Assembly (NCBI RefSeq): GCF_947498175.1
Contig: NZ_CANMJB010000004.1
Span: forward strand, 186,001-250,000
Direction of reading: 5' to 3'
DNA: 64,000 nt
Source: an uncultured Algimonas sp.
GTDB taxonomy: Bacteria > Pseudomonadota > Alphaproteobacteria > Caulobacterales > Maricaulaceae
Shown in pieces: positions 27,178 through 35,897 of the stretch. The position numbers were made by a program, and so were the translations under genes. How positions within the stretch are numbered: the stretch's first letter is position 1; every line of letters begins with the position of its first letter. The notes under the pieces are model-generated. The model was not told the origin of the DNA. It did not search any database and saw only the letters and a list, made by a program, of their open reading frames with translations.

Positions 27178-28163
27178 TGGACCCGCAGACGATCCTCATC
27201 GCCGCGGGGACGGCGCTGGCCGGTCTCGTCGGCTATCTCCTGCTGGGCGGACGCTCCGACGACGCGGCGGCGTCGCGCGTCCAAGCCATCGCCGGAAAGC
27301 CGTCGCGCGGTTCCCCGCTCAGGGACCGGCTCAAGACCGAGGATCCGAACAATCGGCGCCGCCAGATCGAGGACTCGCTCAAGAAGATCGAGGAGCGCCA
27401 GAAGACCCGCAAGCGCAAATCCAAGACGATCGCGGCCCGCCTGATGCAGGCGGACCTGTCGATCACGCCCGCCCACTTCCTGATCGGATCGGCCGCGACG
27501 GCGATGTTCACCGCACTGCTGCTCTTCGTGTTCGGCGTTCCGCCCCTGATGGTCGCGGGCGCCGCCTTCGTGGCCGGTTTCGGCGTGCCGCGCTTCATTC
27601 TGAATATGTTGATCAAGCGGCGGCAGAAGAAGTTCGTGCAGAATTTCGCCGACGGCATGGACATCATCGTGCGCGGCGTGCGCACGGGTCTGCCGCTGGG
27701 CGACTGTCTGAGGATCATCGCCCATGAAAGCCCGGATCCGCTGGGTGCGGAGTTCCGCCGCGTGGTCGAAGCCGAAAGCGTCGGCGTTCCGATCGAGATC
27801 GCGCTGGAACAACTCTATGACCGCCTGCCCATCTCGGAAGTCAATTTCTTCGCCACCGTCCTGAACATCCAGAAGACGACGGGCGGCAACCTCGCGGAGT
27901 CGCTGTCGAACCTGTCCAACGTGCTGCGGTCGCGCAAGATCCTGGCCGAAAAGATCAAGGCGTTGTCCGCCGAAGCCAAGGTCAGCGCCATCATCATCGG
28001 CGCGTTGCCGCTCGTGGTCATGGGCCTCGTCTGGATGATGTCGCCGGACTACATGGCCGAGCTGTTCACGACGGAGCGCGGCCAGACGAACCTGATGATC
28101 GGCGCCGCGATGATGGGTATCGGCATCCTCATCATGCGCAAGATGATCGATTTCAAATATTAG
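27177..28163 (+). CDS. tadB: Flp pilus inner-membrane platform protein TadB
   Basis: A 328-residue GspF/T2SSF-domain protein forming the inner-membrane platform with TadC. An N-terminal TM, a basic cytoplasmic linker (KKIEERQKTRKRKSK), a pair of TM helices (FLIGSAATAMFTALLLFVFG), then the T2SSF domain (FADGMDIIVRGVRTGLPLGD to NLAESLSNLSNVLRSRK) and C-terminal TMs. Its ATG shares the last base of the cpaF stop (TGATG). Confidence 0.93.
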   Translation: MDPQTILIAAGTALAGLVGYLLLGGRSDDAAASRVQAIAGKPSRGSPLRDRLKTEDPNNRRRQIEDSLKKIEERQKTRKRKSKTIAARLMQADLSITPAHFLIGSAATAMFTALLLFVFGVPPLMVAGAAFVAGFGVPRFILNMLIKRRQKKFVQNFADGMDIIVRGVRTGLPLGDCLRIIAHESPDPLGAEFRRVVEAESVGVPIEIALEQLYDRLPISEVNFFATVLNIQKTTGGNLAESLSNLSNVLRSRKILAEKIKALSAEAKVSAIIIGALPLVVMGLVWMMSPDYMAELFTTERGQTNLMIGAAMMGIGILIMRKMIDFKY

Positions 28164-28172
28164 GGGGAAGGC

Positions 28173-29138
28173 ATGACCGAAGGCGCGTTCCAATCCCTGA
28201 TCACCGCCGGCTACGGCGTGCTGTCGCTCCTGCTCGCCCTGACGGTCTACATGATCGTCGCGCCGATGTTCGAAGGCGACAAGCTCAAGAAACGCATGGC
28301 GGCCGTCTCAGAGCAGCGCGACGCGCTGAAGAGCGCGCGGCTGGCGAAGATGGAGACCGACAATCGCAGCCTGCGGGCGCAGGACAAATCCGTCGCCAGC
28401 AAGTTCGTGGACCGGTTCAGCCTGGAACGCTTGCTCGAAGCCTCCGACCTGCGCGACAAGATGGCCCAGGCGGGTCTGCGCGGGCAGGGGCCGATCTACA
28501 AGTTCTACTTCTTCCGCATGATCCTGCCGCTCGCCCTCGGGGCGTTCGGACTGGTCTTCCTCGTCCTGCTCAACACGCCTGGCTGGGCGCTGCTGCAACG
28601 GATTGCGGGCACGCTTGCCCTGACCCTGTTCGGCTATTACCTGCCCGGCATCTATGTGAAAAACCTGGCCAACAAGCGGCTGTCCTCGATCATGGCCGTC
28701 TTTCCCGACGCGCTCGACCTGCTGCTGATCTGCGTGGAGTCCGGCATGTCGGTGGAAATGGCGTTCGCGCGCGTGGCGGACGAGATGGCCGAGAATTCGA
28801 TGGAGCTGGCCGAGGAATTCCACCTGACGACGGCGGAGCTGTCCTACCTGTCGTCGCGCCGGGCGGCCTATGAGAACCTGGCCCGCCGTAACGACCATGT
28901 CGGGATCCGGTCGGTCGCGACCGCGCTGATCCAGGCCGAACGCTACGGCACTCCGCTGGGGGACTCGCTGCGCACTCTGGCCAATGAGAACCGCCAATTG
29001 CGGATGATGGCGGCGGAGAAGAAGGCGGCCGCCCTGCCGGCCAAGCTGACCGTGCCGATGATCGTGTTTTTCCTGCCGGTCCTGTTCATCGTGATCCTGA
29101 CCCCGGCCGCGATCCGCCTGATCGGCGGGCTGAGCTGA
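28173..29138 (+). CDS. tadC: Flp pilus inner-membrane platform protein TadC
   Basis: A 321-residue T2SSF-domain partner of TadB. N-terminal TM (YGVLSLLLALTVYMIVAPMF), charged linker, TM pair, then T2SSF signature (FPDALDLLLICVESGMSVEM and RYGTPLGDSLRTLANENRQL), and a final TM (VFFLPVLFIVILTPAAIRL). Starts 10 bp after tadB with a GGGGAAGG site. Last gene of the plus-strand cpa run, convergent with tadD. Confidence 0.93.
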   Translation: MTEGAFQSLITAGYGVLSLLLALTVYMIVAPMFEGDKLKKRMAAVSEQRDALKSARLAKMETDNRSLRAQDKSVASKFVDRFSLERLLEASDLRDKMAQAGLRGQGPIYKFYFFRMILPLALGAFGLVFLVLLNTPGWALLQRIAGTLALTLFGYYLPGIYVKNLANKRLSSIMAVFPDALDLLLICVESGMSVEMAFARVADEMAENSMELAEEFHLTTAELSYLSSRRAAYENLARRNDHVGIRSVATALIQAERYGTPLGDSLRTLANENRQLRMMAAEKKAAALPAKLTVPMIVFFLPVLFIVILTPAAIRLIGGLS

Positions 29139-29198
29139 GGGTCCGGACATTGACGATCCGGTGAAGATGCCGAACCGTCCGTCCTGAAGGCGTGCGCG

Positions 29199-30722
29199 TC
29201 AGCGGCGGCGACGGTCGCGGGCGCGTCCCTGCGGTGTCGGCCGAGTTTGCGCCGGTTGGCTTTGCGGCCAGGCATATCCGGGCTGTGGATGGGCCTGGCC
29301 TGCCAAGGCCGGCATTTGCGACGGTCCGGGCACAGCCGCTTGCGGGCTGCGCAGGGCGGGGCCGACGACATGCGGCTGGGGCTGGGGCTGGGACTGGGGC
29401 TGGAGTTGCGGGCCGGTCGGGCCGGGCTGCAGGGATTGCCGGATCGAGTTCAGCACCGATTGCGGCTGGCGCGGCGCCGGAGTCCAATAGCCCTGGGCGC
29501 TGTAAGTTTGGGCGGCGTAAGTCTGGGCGCCATGAGTCTGGATGCCATGAGTTTGGGCGCCATGAGTCTGGATGCCATGAGTCTGGATGTCTGCGGGCAC
29601 CGGCCGGGGCTGGAAAGGCGCACGCTGTTGCGACGGCGCGGCATGGGGCGCTCCGCCTGCCACTAGCCGCGCGGCTTGCGACGAAGAGGTGAAAGCCTGG
29701 CCATTGGGTGCGGTCGTCGTGAGGCGCGCGGCCGGCAGACCGCCCGGCGCATAGGGTCCGGATCGGGGCTGGGTTGGAAGGTGCGGTTGCGGCACGGCCT
29801 GTGCCGGAGAGGCGAAGCGTGCCCCCATCCGCGAGGACGATTTGAACTGTCCCAGATCGCGCGCGCCCGTTGCAGCGGTCTGCGGGTCGGGCCGCGATGG
29901 CTGCGTGCCGGAAAACTGCGCCGGCGTGCCGCGCGGCGTCAGCGCCGGAACGGGGGCGGGCGGCAGGCGGCGTTCGCCCCGGCTCAGGCCCGCAAGCCGC
30001 TGTTCGCGTTCGGCCTCTTCGCCGCGCCCTTGCAATTGCAGGACGAGAGCGAGGTTCTGGTGCACTTCGGGACCGGCGCCGGGCACGGACACGGCGCGGC
30101 GCAGCCATGTCTCCGATGTGCGCAGATCGCCGGACAGGGCGTGGCTGAGGCCCAGATTGGTCAGGACGTTCGGATCGCCCGGCGTGATCTGCAGGGCGCG
30201 GCCGTAATGCTGCCGCGCCGCGTCGAATTCCTCCATCTGGTCGAGCGCCGCGCCCTTCAGGGACCACAGGCGGGCATAGGCCGGCGCGGCACGCAGGCCC
30301 TGGTCCAGGATCGGCACGGCGTCGAGCGCGCGTTCCGCGGCGATCAGCCCGGCCGCATGTTCGGCCAGAAGATAGGGATCGCGCGGATGGATCTGGCGGG
30401 CCGTCTGGGTGATCTCGACGGAGCGCGCGGGATTGCCGAGACGGCGAACGGCGGCGGCCAGCTTCAGTGTCGCTTCCAGGTCGGAGGGGTTGAGTTCGTA
30501 TTCGTGCGACCAGAAGGCGGCCTGGGCGAACAGTTCCTGCGTTTCGATATTGTCGCGCATTTCGCGCGAGGCGGGCATGAAACGGTCCACGGCGACATGC
30601 TGGCGCACGCCTTCTTCCTGCGGGGTGATGCCGCCCATGTAGGAACAGGCCGACAGGAGCAGCGATCCGGTCGCCAGAACGGCGGCCATTGGACGTTTCG
30701 GCGCTATCGTGTATCGGGTCAT
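29199..30722 (-). CDS. TadD-like TPR lipoprotein with repeat-rich tail
   Basis: A 507-residue lipoprotein (lipobox LLLSAC). Residues 55-270 hold TPR helices (e.g. GLIAAERALDAVPILDQGLR, YGRALQITPGDPNVLTNLGL), as in TadD, the pilotin-like Tad component. The remaining half is low-complexity Pro/Gln/Ala with a pentapeptide array (IQTHG/AQTHG/AQTYA) and a basic end. Far longer than typical TadD (about 250 residues), because of the tail. Convergent with tadC, divergent from the aminopeptidase gene. Confidence 0.8.
   Translation of the reverse strand: MTRYTIAPKRPMAAVLATGSLLLSACSYMGGITPQEEGVRQHVAVDRFMPASREMRDNIETQELFAQAAFWSHEYELNPSDLEATLKLAAAVRRLGNPARSVEITQTARQIHPRDPYLLAEHAAGLIAAERALDAVPILDQGLRAAPAYARLWSLKGAALDQMEEFDAARQHYGRALQITPGDPNVLTNLGLSHALSGDLRTSETWLRRAVSVPGAGPEVHQNLALVLQLQGRGEEAEREQRLAGLSRGERRLPPAPVPALTPRGTPAQFSGTQPSRPDPQTAATGARDLGQFKSSSRMGARFASPAQAVPQPHLPTQPRSGPYAPGGLPAARLTTTAPNGQAFTSSSQAARLVAGGAPHAAPSQQRAPFQPRPVPADIQTHGIQTHGAQTHGIQTHGAQTYAAQTYSAQGYWTPAPRQPQSVLNSIRQSLQPGPTGPQLQPQSQPQPQPHVVGPALRSPQAAVPGPSQMPALAGQAHPQPGYAWPQSQPAQTRPTPQGRARDRRRR
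29497..29586 (-). repeat. Six 15-bp tandem repeats in the tadD-like gene
   Basis: Six in-frame units alternating GCGCCATGAGTCTGG and ATGCCATGAGTTTGG-type sequences (plus-strand reading), encoding (A/I)QT(H/Y)(G/A/S) pentapeptides. Same 15-bp period as the cpaE arrays but a different sequence. Confidence 0.95.
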
Positions 30723-30811
30723 CCTGTCCTCGCTGCCGGGTCTGTCCGCTGCGCCGTTTCACGTCGATGGCGCGCAGGCGGGATACGGTTAATTTTCGTA
30801 AACGGGCAGAG

Positions 30812-30826
30812 TTAACGGGGCCTTTA
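30812..30826. promoter_or_regulatory. Near-consensus CtrA box between tadD and the aminopeptidase gene
   Basis: TTAA-N7-TTTA (seven of eight) in the 158-bp divergent region. Its context, TTAACGGGGCCTTTAC, closely resembles the perfect site at 38178 (TTAACGGGGTCTTAAC). Confidence 0.35.
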
Positions 30827-30880
30827 CGGCTCCGGCGAATTCCACGGCCGCATTCCGGCGAAACGAACGGGTTCTCCCTC

Positions 30881-32311
30881 ATGACACGATCCCCCGCCAC
30901 GTGCCGTCCGGCCGATGTTCCGGACGGCGAAACGGTCGTTCCGGTCCATGCCGTGCGCCCCGAGGGGCTCGACGCAATCCGCGCCGGCCTGACCGAGGTC
31001 CAGTCCGCTTTCGCCGAAGCCAACGGGTTTGCGGCCGAACCCGGTCAGATCGTCATGTTGCCCGGAGAGACCGGCAAGGTCGCGGGCGTGCTGCTGGGCT
31101 GCGGCCCCGCCGACGCCGACCACGACCGGGAGATACGCATGGGTCATCTGGCGTCCCGGCTGACGGGCGGGCATTACAGACTGGCCTCCGCGCCGTCCGA
31201 CTGGACGGACCGGCTGGCGGCGATCGGATGGGGGCTCGGCACGTACCGGTTCACCCGCTACCTCAAGGAAACGCCGGACGTGCCGGTGCTGGTGCTGGAC
31301 GGCGACCTGGATGCGCGGGCCGTGCGCGACGCCGTAGAGGCGACCGCGCTCGGCCGCGACCTGATCAACACGCCGGCCGGCGACATGGGGCCCGAAGCCC
31401 TGCACGCTGCCGCGCAGGACCTGGCGGACGCGCACGGCGCGACGCTGAGCGCGGTGATCGGGACCGAGTTGCTGGACCGCAACTATCCCATGATCCACGC
31501 GGTCGGCCGCGCCGCGCACGAAGACCCGCGGCTGGTGGAACTCGAATGGGGCGATCCGGACCATCCGCGGCTGGCCGTCGTCGGAAAGGGCATCACATTC
31601 GACACGGGCGGGGTGAACATGAAGGGCGCGTCCGGCGCGCGCCTGATGAAGAAGGATATGGGCGGAGCGGCACATGCGCTCGCCCTGTCGGCGATGATCA
31701 TGGCCGCGCGCCTGCCGATCCGGCTGCATTGCCTGCTCGCCATTGCGGAAAATGCGGTCAGCGCCAATGCCTACCGGCCGGGCGACATTCTGCCATCGCG
31801 CGCCGGGCTGAGCGTGGAGATCGACAATACGGACGCCGAAGGGCGCCTGGTGCTGGGCGATGCGCTGGCCAAGGCGACCGAGTCCGATCCCGTCCTGATG
31901 ATCGATTTCGCCACGTTGACTGGCGCGGCGCGCGTGGCGCTGGGGCCGCAACTGCCGCCCTTCTTCACCAACCGCCCGCATCTGCACGACCCGGTCTCGC
32001 GCCATTGCCTGGGCGAACGCGACCCGGTTTGGCCGATGCCGCTGTGGCAGCCCTATCATTCCATGTTGCGCTCGCCGATCGCGGACATGAAGAATTCCGG
32101 CGGATCGTTCGCCGGGGCCGTGACGGCGGCGTTGTTCCTGGAAAAGTTCGCGGACGACCGGCCCTGGATGCATTTCGACGTCTATGGTTGGAATCCGACC
32201 GTGCGGCCCGGCCATCCGAAAGGGGCGGACATCTATGCGGTGCGCGGCCTGTTCGCCTGGCTGGCTTCAGGCGGGCTGAACACGCCGATGGAGCAGCCGG
32301 ACACGCGCTAG
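30881..32311 (+). CDS. M17 family leucyl aminopeptidase
   Basis: A 476-residue cytosolic metallo-aminopeptidase. The M17 metal/catalytic motifs are clear: VVGKGITFDTGGVNMK (Lys and Asp ligands), MKKDMGGAAHAL and the signature NTDAEGRLVLGDAL. The N-terminal 170 residues are a weakly conserved macro-like domain. ATG 30881 is chosen (the family begins about here); the open frame upstream is longer. Its last 45 bp overlap the convergent acyltransferase gene. Confidence 0.92.
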   Translation: MTRSPATCRPADVPDGETVVPVHAVRPEGLDAIRAGLTEVQSAFAEANGFAAEPGQIVMLPGETGKVAGVLLGCGPADADHDREIRMGHLASRLTGGHYRLASAPSDWTDRLAAIGWGLGTYRFTRYLKETPDVPVLVLDGDLDARAVRDAVEATALGRDLINTPAGDMGPEALHAAAQDLADAHGATLSAVIGTELLDRNYPMIHAVGRAAHEDPRLVELEWGDPDHPRLAVVGKGITFDTGGVNMKGASGARLMKKDMGGAAHALALSAMIMAARLPIRLHCLLAIAENAVSANAYRPGDILPSRAGLSVEIDNTDAEGRLVLGDALAKATESDPVLMIDFATLTGAARVALGPQLPPFFTNRPHLHDPVSRHCLGERDPVWPMPLWQPYHSMLRSPIADMKNSGGSFAGAVTAALFLEKFADDRPWMHFDVYGWNPTVRPGHPKGADIYAVRGLFAWLASGGLNTPMEQPDTR

Positions 32312-33367
32312 GCGGGAGAACAGAAAGGCCGTCCCGAACGCCGCCGCCAAGGTCGCGACGACCAGGGCCGCAACCGAAATGTCCGGGCGCAGCGCGAGGA
32401 TCAACTGCGCCAGCGGCCAGACGCCCAGATAGGCGGGCAGGACGATATCCGGCCATCCGCGCAACCAGGCGCCGCGCGCCTGCAGGACCGCCATGGCCAG
32501 CGCGCACCATCCGCTCATGGCGAGCAATTCGATTGCGCGACTCCAGGGCAGGACATGAAAATGCAGATAGGCCGCGCCCAGGCAGATAGCCGACACAACC
32601 GCCCAGGCGCGTCCGCGCAACAGCGGGGCGAAGCGGAACTGCCGGACCAGGACGCCGAGCAGGAAGGCCACCGCCAGTCGCAATCCGGGGATGGCCGGGC
32701 CCAGCAGATCGGAACCCGTCCGGTCGGTCCAGCCATCGACGCCGATATGCGCAGCGACGCCCGCGACCAGCAGGCCGGCATACCAGTCCCAGTGCCGCGC
32801 CCCGAGCGCATGCAGGACGAGCAATCCCGCATAGGCGAGCGCTCCCCAGCGCAATGTCCAGATCGTGCCTTGCAGCAGGCAGCCATAGCGGGCCTCGTCC
32901 AGCGCGCCCGGCATGGGCTGGCCGGGACGGATCAGGGTGACGGTCTCGATGAAGTAGCGCAGCAATCCGACAGTATCCTTGCGACCCGCCGCGCCGTGAT
33001 CGCACAGAGCCGGGTAGAGCAGGGCGACGACGATCAACGTGTAGAGCGCCACCCAAGGCAGGATGCGGCGGGCGCGAGACGCGGTGAACTCCAGCAGGCT
33101 GCGGCCCGACGCCAGACTGCGCCAGGCCAGCCAGCCGGACAGGAAGAACAGGACCTGCAGACCGAACAGGCTGGGATCGTAGCCGAAAAGGTTGAGCCAT
33201 TCCCTGGCCCCCGGGCCGACCGGCATGGTCGAGGCATAGCCGAGGCCGATCAGGGCGACGACGATGAGGCGCACGGCATTGAGTCGCGAAAGATCGTCCC
33301 GTTCGTCCGCCTTTTCACGGCGCAAACGGCCGTTACCGGCTGCGATCTGTCCGTCCGTCCGGGCCAC
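32267..33367 (-). CDS. Acyltransferase 3 family membrane protein
   Basis: A 366-residue multi-pass membrane acyltransferase (OpgC/OafA-like) that would acylate a surface polysaccharide or lipid. N-terminal LSRLNAVRLIVVALIGLGYA stands where the usual R-x-x-A-x-x motif lies; GLQVLFFLSGWLAWRSL and ASRARRILPWVALY are typical. About ten hydrophobic helices follow. The substrate is unknown. Its 3' end overlaps the aminopeptidase gene tail to tail by 45 bp. Confidence 0.8.
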   Translation of the reverse strand: MARTDGQIAAGNGRLRREKADERDDLSRLNAVRLIVVALIGLGYASTMPVGPGAREWLNLFGYDPSLFGLQVLFFLSGWLAWRSLASGRSLLEFTASRARRILPWVALYTLIVVALLYPALCDHGAAGRKDTVGLLRYFIETVTLIRPGQPMPGALDEARYGCLLQGTIWTLRWGALAYAGLLVLHALGARHWDWYAGLLVAGVAAHIGVDGWTDRTGSDLLGPAIPGLRLAVAFLLGVLVRQFRFAPLLRGRAWAVVSAICLGAAYLHFHVLPWSRAIELLAMSGWCALAMAVLQARGAWLRGWPDIVLPAYLGVWPLAQLILALRPDISVAALVVATLAAAFGTAFLFSRLARVRLLHRRVQPA

Positions 33368-33412
33368 GGCGGAAGGCTAGGCGGCAAGTCTTAAAAAAGT
33401 TGCCAGAGTTTT

Positions 33413-33430
33413 GAATCACTTGTCTGATTC
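33413..33430. promoter_or_regulatory. Inverted repeat GAATCA-N6-TGATTC
   Basis: A perfect 6-bp inverted repeat in the 167-bp divergent region between the acyltransferase and MarR genes. It could be a MarR operator. Each arm also contains a GANTC methylation-type site. Confidence 0.4.
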
Positions 33431-33534
33431 GCACAGCTCCAAGCCCGGCTTGCGCTTGACCATCGAATCCCGGCCATGCGACTCCCGTCTCCGGGGACGG
33501 TGATTCAGGTGAACCTTCGAGAAGGGGTCAAGGC

Positions 33535-34047
33535 ATGTCGGCAAAGGTGAACCCTGAAGACGGCACCGGCCCGGCCCAATCGACATCCGGACAATCCGCC
33601 GACCGGGATCCCAACCTCTCCGCCTTCGAAATGAAGCAGGCGGCCGCACCGCGCGCGGACCGGCCCATTCGCGCCTCGCGCCTGTCCTCCACATTGGCGC
33701 TGGCCTTGTGGAAGGACGTGACCATTTCCTCCGTGGCCGGCGACATGCCGGACCTGTCGGCGCGCCAGACGGCGGTGCTGATGTGCGTCTATCTGGAAGA
33801 CGGCCCGCACACGGTGCGTTCGCTCGCCGCGCGCCTGAACGTGACCAAGGCCGTGATCAGCCGCGCCATCGACCGGCTGAAATCCTACAACTACATCCTG
33901 CGCGCGGACGATCCGCGCGACCGCCGTTCCATCGTGCTGCGCCGCACGCCCGAAGGCATCAACTACCTCCGGGCGTTCGCGAAGATCATCCAGCGCGAAA
34001 TGCCCGACGGCCTGACGTCCGCGCCTCTTCCCGCCCCCAGACGCTGA
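33535..34047 (+). CDS. MarR-family transcriptional regulator
   Basis: A 170-residue winged-helix regulator. The first 55 residues are a disordered polar extension; the wHTH follows: LSARQTAVLMCVYLEDGPHT, VRSLAARLNVTKAVISRAID (recognition helix) and DDPRDRRSIVLRRTPEG, the MarR wing. It starts ATG 33535 with GAAGGGG upstream and is followed 10 bp later by the NlpC/P60 gene, so probably cotranscribed. Ligand and targets unknown. Confidence 0.85.
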   Translation: MSAKVNPEDGTGPAQSTSGQSADRDPNLSAFEMKQAAAPRADRPIRASRLSSTLALALWKDVTISSVAGDMPDLSARQTAVLMCVYLEDGPHTVRSLAARLNVTKAVISRAIDRLKSYNYILRADDPRDRRSIVLRRTPEGINYLRAFAKIIQREMPDGLTSAPLPAPRR

Positions 34048-34057
34048 TGCGCGCGTC

Positions 34058-34870
34058 GTGAGCGCGCGCGACACCCGTATCAGGCTACCGAACGGCACCG
34101 GCCCGAAACTGGCGCGCCGCCGCGTCGTCGCCGACTTCGCCCCGCTCCTGTCGGACCCCAAACCGCGCGCGCCGCAACTGAGCGAGCTCGTCCACGGCCA
34201 GGATTTCGACATTCATGTCGAACAGGGGCGCTGGGCGTTCGGACGGGCGCGCCCGCTCGTCACCGGTGGTCGCCGCAAGGGCTATACCGGCTGGATCGAA
34301 GCGGCCCGGCTGGGCGAGCCGAGCGGACGCCACACCCATGTCGTGACGGGCGTCAGCGCGCCGGTTTTCTGCCGCGCGGACCTAAAATCGCATATTCTCA
34401 TGTCCGTGCCGATGGGATCGCGCGTGGCCGTGATGGACGAACGGGACGGCTACAGCCAGATCGGCGCGGGCGCCTGGCTCAGCCGCCTGCATTTGCGCAG
34501 GGTTTGCGAGCCGGAGACGGACTGGATCGCCGTGGCGCGGCGTATGCTCGGCCAGCCCTATGTCTGGGGCGGCAACGGCGCGCGCGGCGTGGATTGTTCC
34601 GGACTGGTCCAGATGAGCCTGTCGGTCTGCGGCGTCGATGCACCGCGCGATGCGGATCTGCAGGAAGTGGCGCTCGGCGAACCGGTCGATGCGCCGGACA
34701 GGCCGGGCGACCTGCTGTTCTGGCCCGGACATGTCGGCGTGATGGCGACGAAAACGCGCCTGCTGCACGCCAACGCCACGCACATGGCCGTGGTGGAGGA
34801 GCCGCTGGGTCCCGCCTTGCGGCGGATGGAAAAGGCGGGTGTCCGCCTCAGGGCCGTCAAACGGTTCTAG
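34058..34870 (+). CDS. NlpC/P60 family peptidoglycan endopeptidase
   Basis: A 270-residue cell-wall peptidase. The N-terminal half has SH3b-like segments (IHVEQGRWAFGRARPLVTGG, SVPMGSRVAVMDERDGYSQI). The C-terminal catalytic domain carries PYVWGGNGARGVDCSGLVQ with the Cys, WPGHVGVM with the His, and LLHANATHM with the third polar residue. No signal peptide is seen, as in the Caulobacter/Rhizobium dipeptidyl-peptidase VI group. GTG start. Its TAG stop overlaps the convergent cytochrome gene stop in one CTAG. Confidence 0.88.
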   Translation: MSARDTRIRLPNGTGPKLARRRVVADFAPLLSDPKPRAPQLSELVHGQDFDIHVEQGRWAFGRARPLVTGGRRKGYTGWIEAARLGEPSGRHTHVVTGVSAPVFCRADLKSHILMSVPMGSRVAVMDERDGYSQIGAGAWLSRLHLRRVCEPETDWIAVARRMLGQPYVWGGNGARGVDCSGLVQMSLSVCGVDAPRDADLQEVALGEPVDAPDRPGDLLFWPGHVGVMATKTRLLHANATHMAVVEEPLGPALRRMEKAGVRLRAVKRF

Positions 34871-35676
34871 TTGGGCTGTTGCGTCTCTTCGGGCGCATCA
34901 TCGGGCACGACCGTGTCCGCCGCTTCGTCTTGGAGCGCCTCCTGGGTTTCCTCGACCTCTTCATCCAGCGTGTCGGGTCCGTCTTCCTGCAGCGAAGGCT
35001 GGTCGATCACGGAGTCGATGCCTTCGTCGCTGATATTGTCGCCGTCGGTTTCCGAATAATCCACCGTCGGATCCTGGTTCTGCTGGCCGTCGGCCGGAAT
35101 GGCGGCGTCTTCGGCGTCCTCGGTCAGTTCGACCATGGCGGCGGCCGGTTCGGGCTGCGGCGGAGGATTGTCATGCGCCAGGCGCAGATATTCGATCACG
35201 GCGGCGCGGTCGCTCTCCTTGCGGATGCCGATGAAATTCATCTTCGTGCCCGGCAGGTAGCGCTTGGGGTTTTCCAAGAAGCCGTCCAGCGCCTCGTAGG
35301 TCCAGCTGGTGCCGGTGTCCGACATGGCTTCGGAATAGGCAAAGCCCGGATGGACGCCCTTGGTCGCGCCGACCACGTTCCACAGGCCGGGTCCGGTGCC
35401 GTTGGCGCCGCTGGAATCCGACGTGTGGCAGGACGTGCAGTTGCGGAAGACGCGGGCGCCGCGCTCCGGATCCATCGCCGCGACCCATTCCGCCTGCGGG
35501 AAGGGCAGTTCGACTTCCTCTTCCTGCGCGCCGGCTTCCAGTTCGCCGACGATATAGGCGGGCACGTCCGGCGCTTCGTTGTGCATGAAGATCTCGGGCA
35601 GCATCCGGATCCCCATGAAGACCAGGCCGGCCGTCAGAACGGCCCCCAGGATTTTATTCGTACCAAGCGGATCCAT
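34867..35676 (-). CDS. Membrane-anchored class I cytochrome c (CycM-like) with acidic tail
   Basis: A 269-residue c-type cytochrome. N-terminal anchor LGAVLTAGLVFMGIRML; single haem site CTSCH (NCTSCHTSDSSG); axial Met probably in GTKMNFIG. The core matches membrane-bound CycM that carries electrons from bc1 complex to terminal oxidase. The last about 100 residues are strikingly acidic and low-complexity (ETDGDNISDEGIDSVID, TLDEEVEETQEALQDEAAD). Such a tail is not part of the family core and may extend into the periplasm. Confidence 0.88.
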   Translation of the reverse strand: MDPLGTNKILGAVLTAGLVFMGIRMLPEIFMHNEAPDVPAYIVGELEAGAQEEEVELPFPQAEWVAAMDPERGARVFRNCTSCHTSDSSGANGTGPGLWNVVGATKGVHPGFAYSEAMSDTGTSWTYEALDGFLENPKRYLPGTKMNFIGIRKESDRAAVIEYLRLAHDNPPPQPEPAAAMVELTEDAEDAAIPADGQQNQDPTVDYSETDGDNISDEGIDSVIDQPSLQEDGPDTLDEEVEETQEALQDEAADTVVPDDAPEETQQPN

Positions 35677-35897
35677 GTGCGTCGGATTTCCTCTTACTTC
35701 GGTCTTTGCAGACCCGGCCGCGGCCGGGCATTCCTCTTGCGAGGGTCTAATAAGGATTTAGGGCGCGTCCGCAATTGGAAAACCCCTTGCGGCGGAGCGT
35801 CGCAAGGGCTCTACACGCCTTTTGTGACGCGGCGCACATCCGGCCAGCGCCGGTGCGCCAGTCGCGCGCGAAAACTCAAGGGGGAGTGCGGAAAAGC

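Noticed and set aside
30689-30880. Upstream extension of the aminopeptidase frame
   Set aside because: Contains no conserved sequence and covers the divergent promoter region; ATG 30881 fits the family.
35713-35808. 16-bp palindrome (35713-35728) and 8-bp hairpin (35784-35808) in the pheA leader as an attenuator
   Set aside because: No Phe-rich leader peptide or T-run was found, so attenuation cannot be supported; they may be plain GC-rich symmetry.
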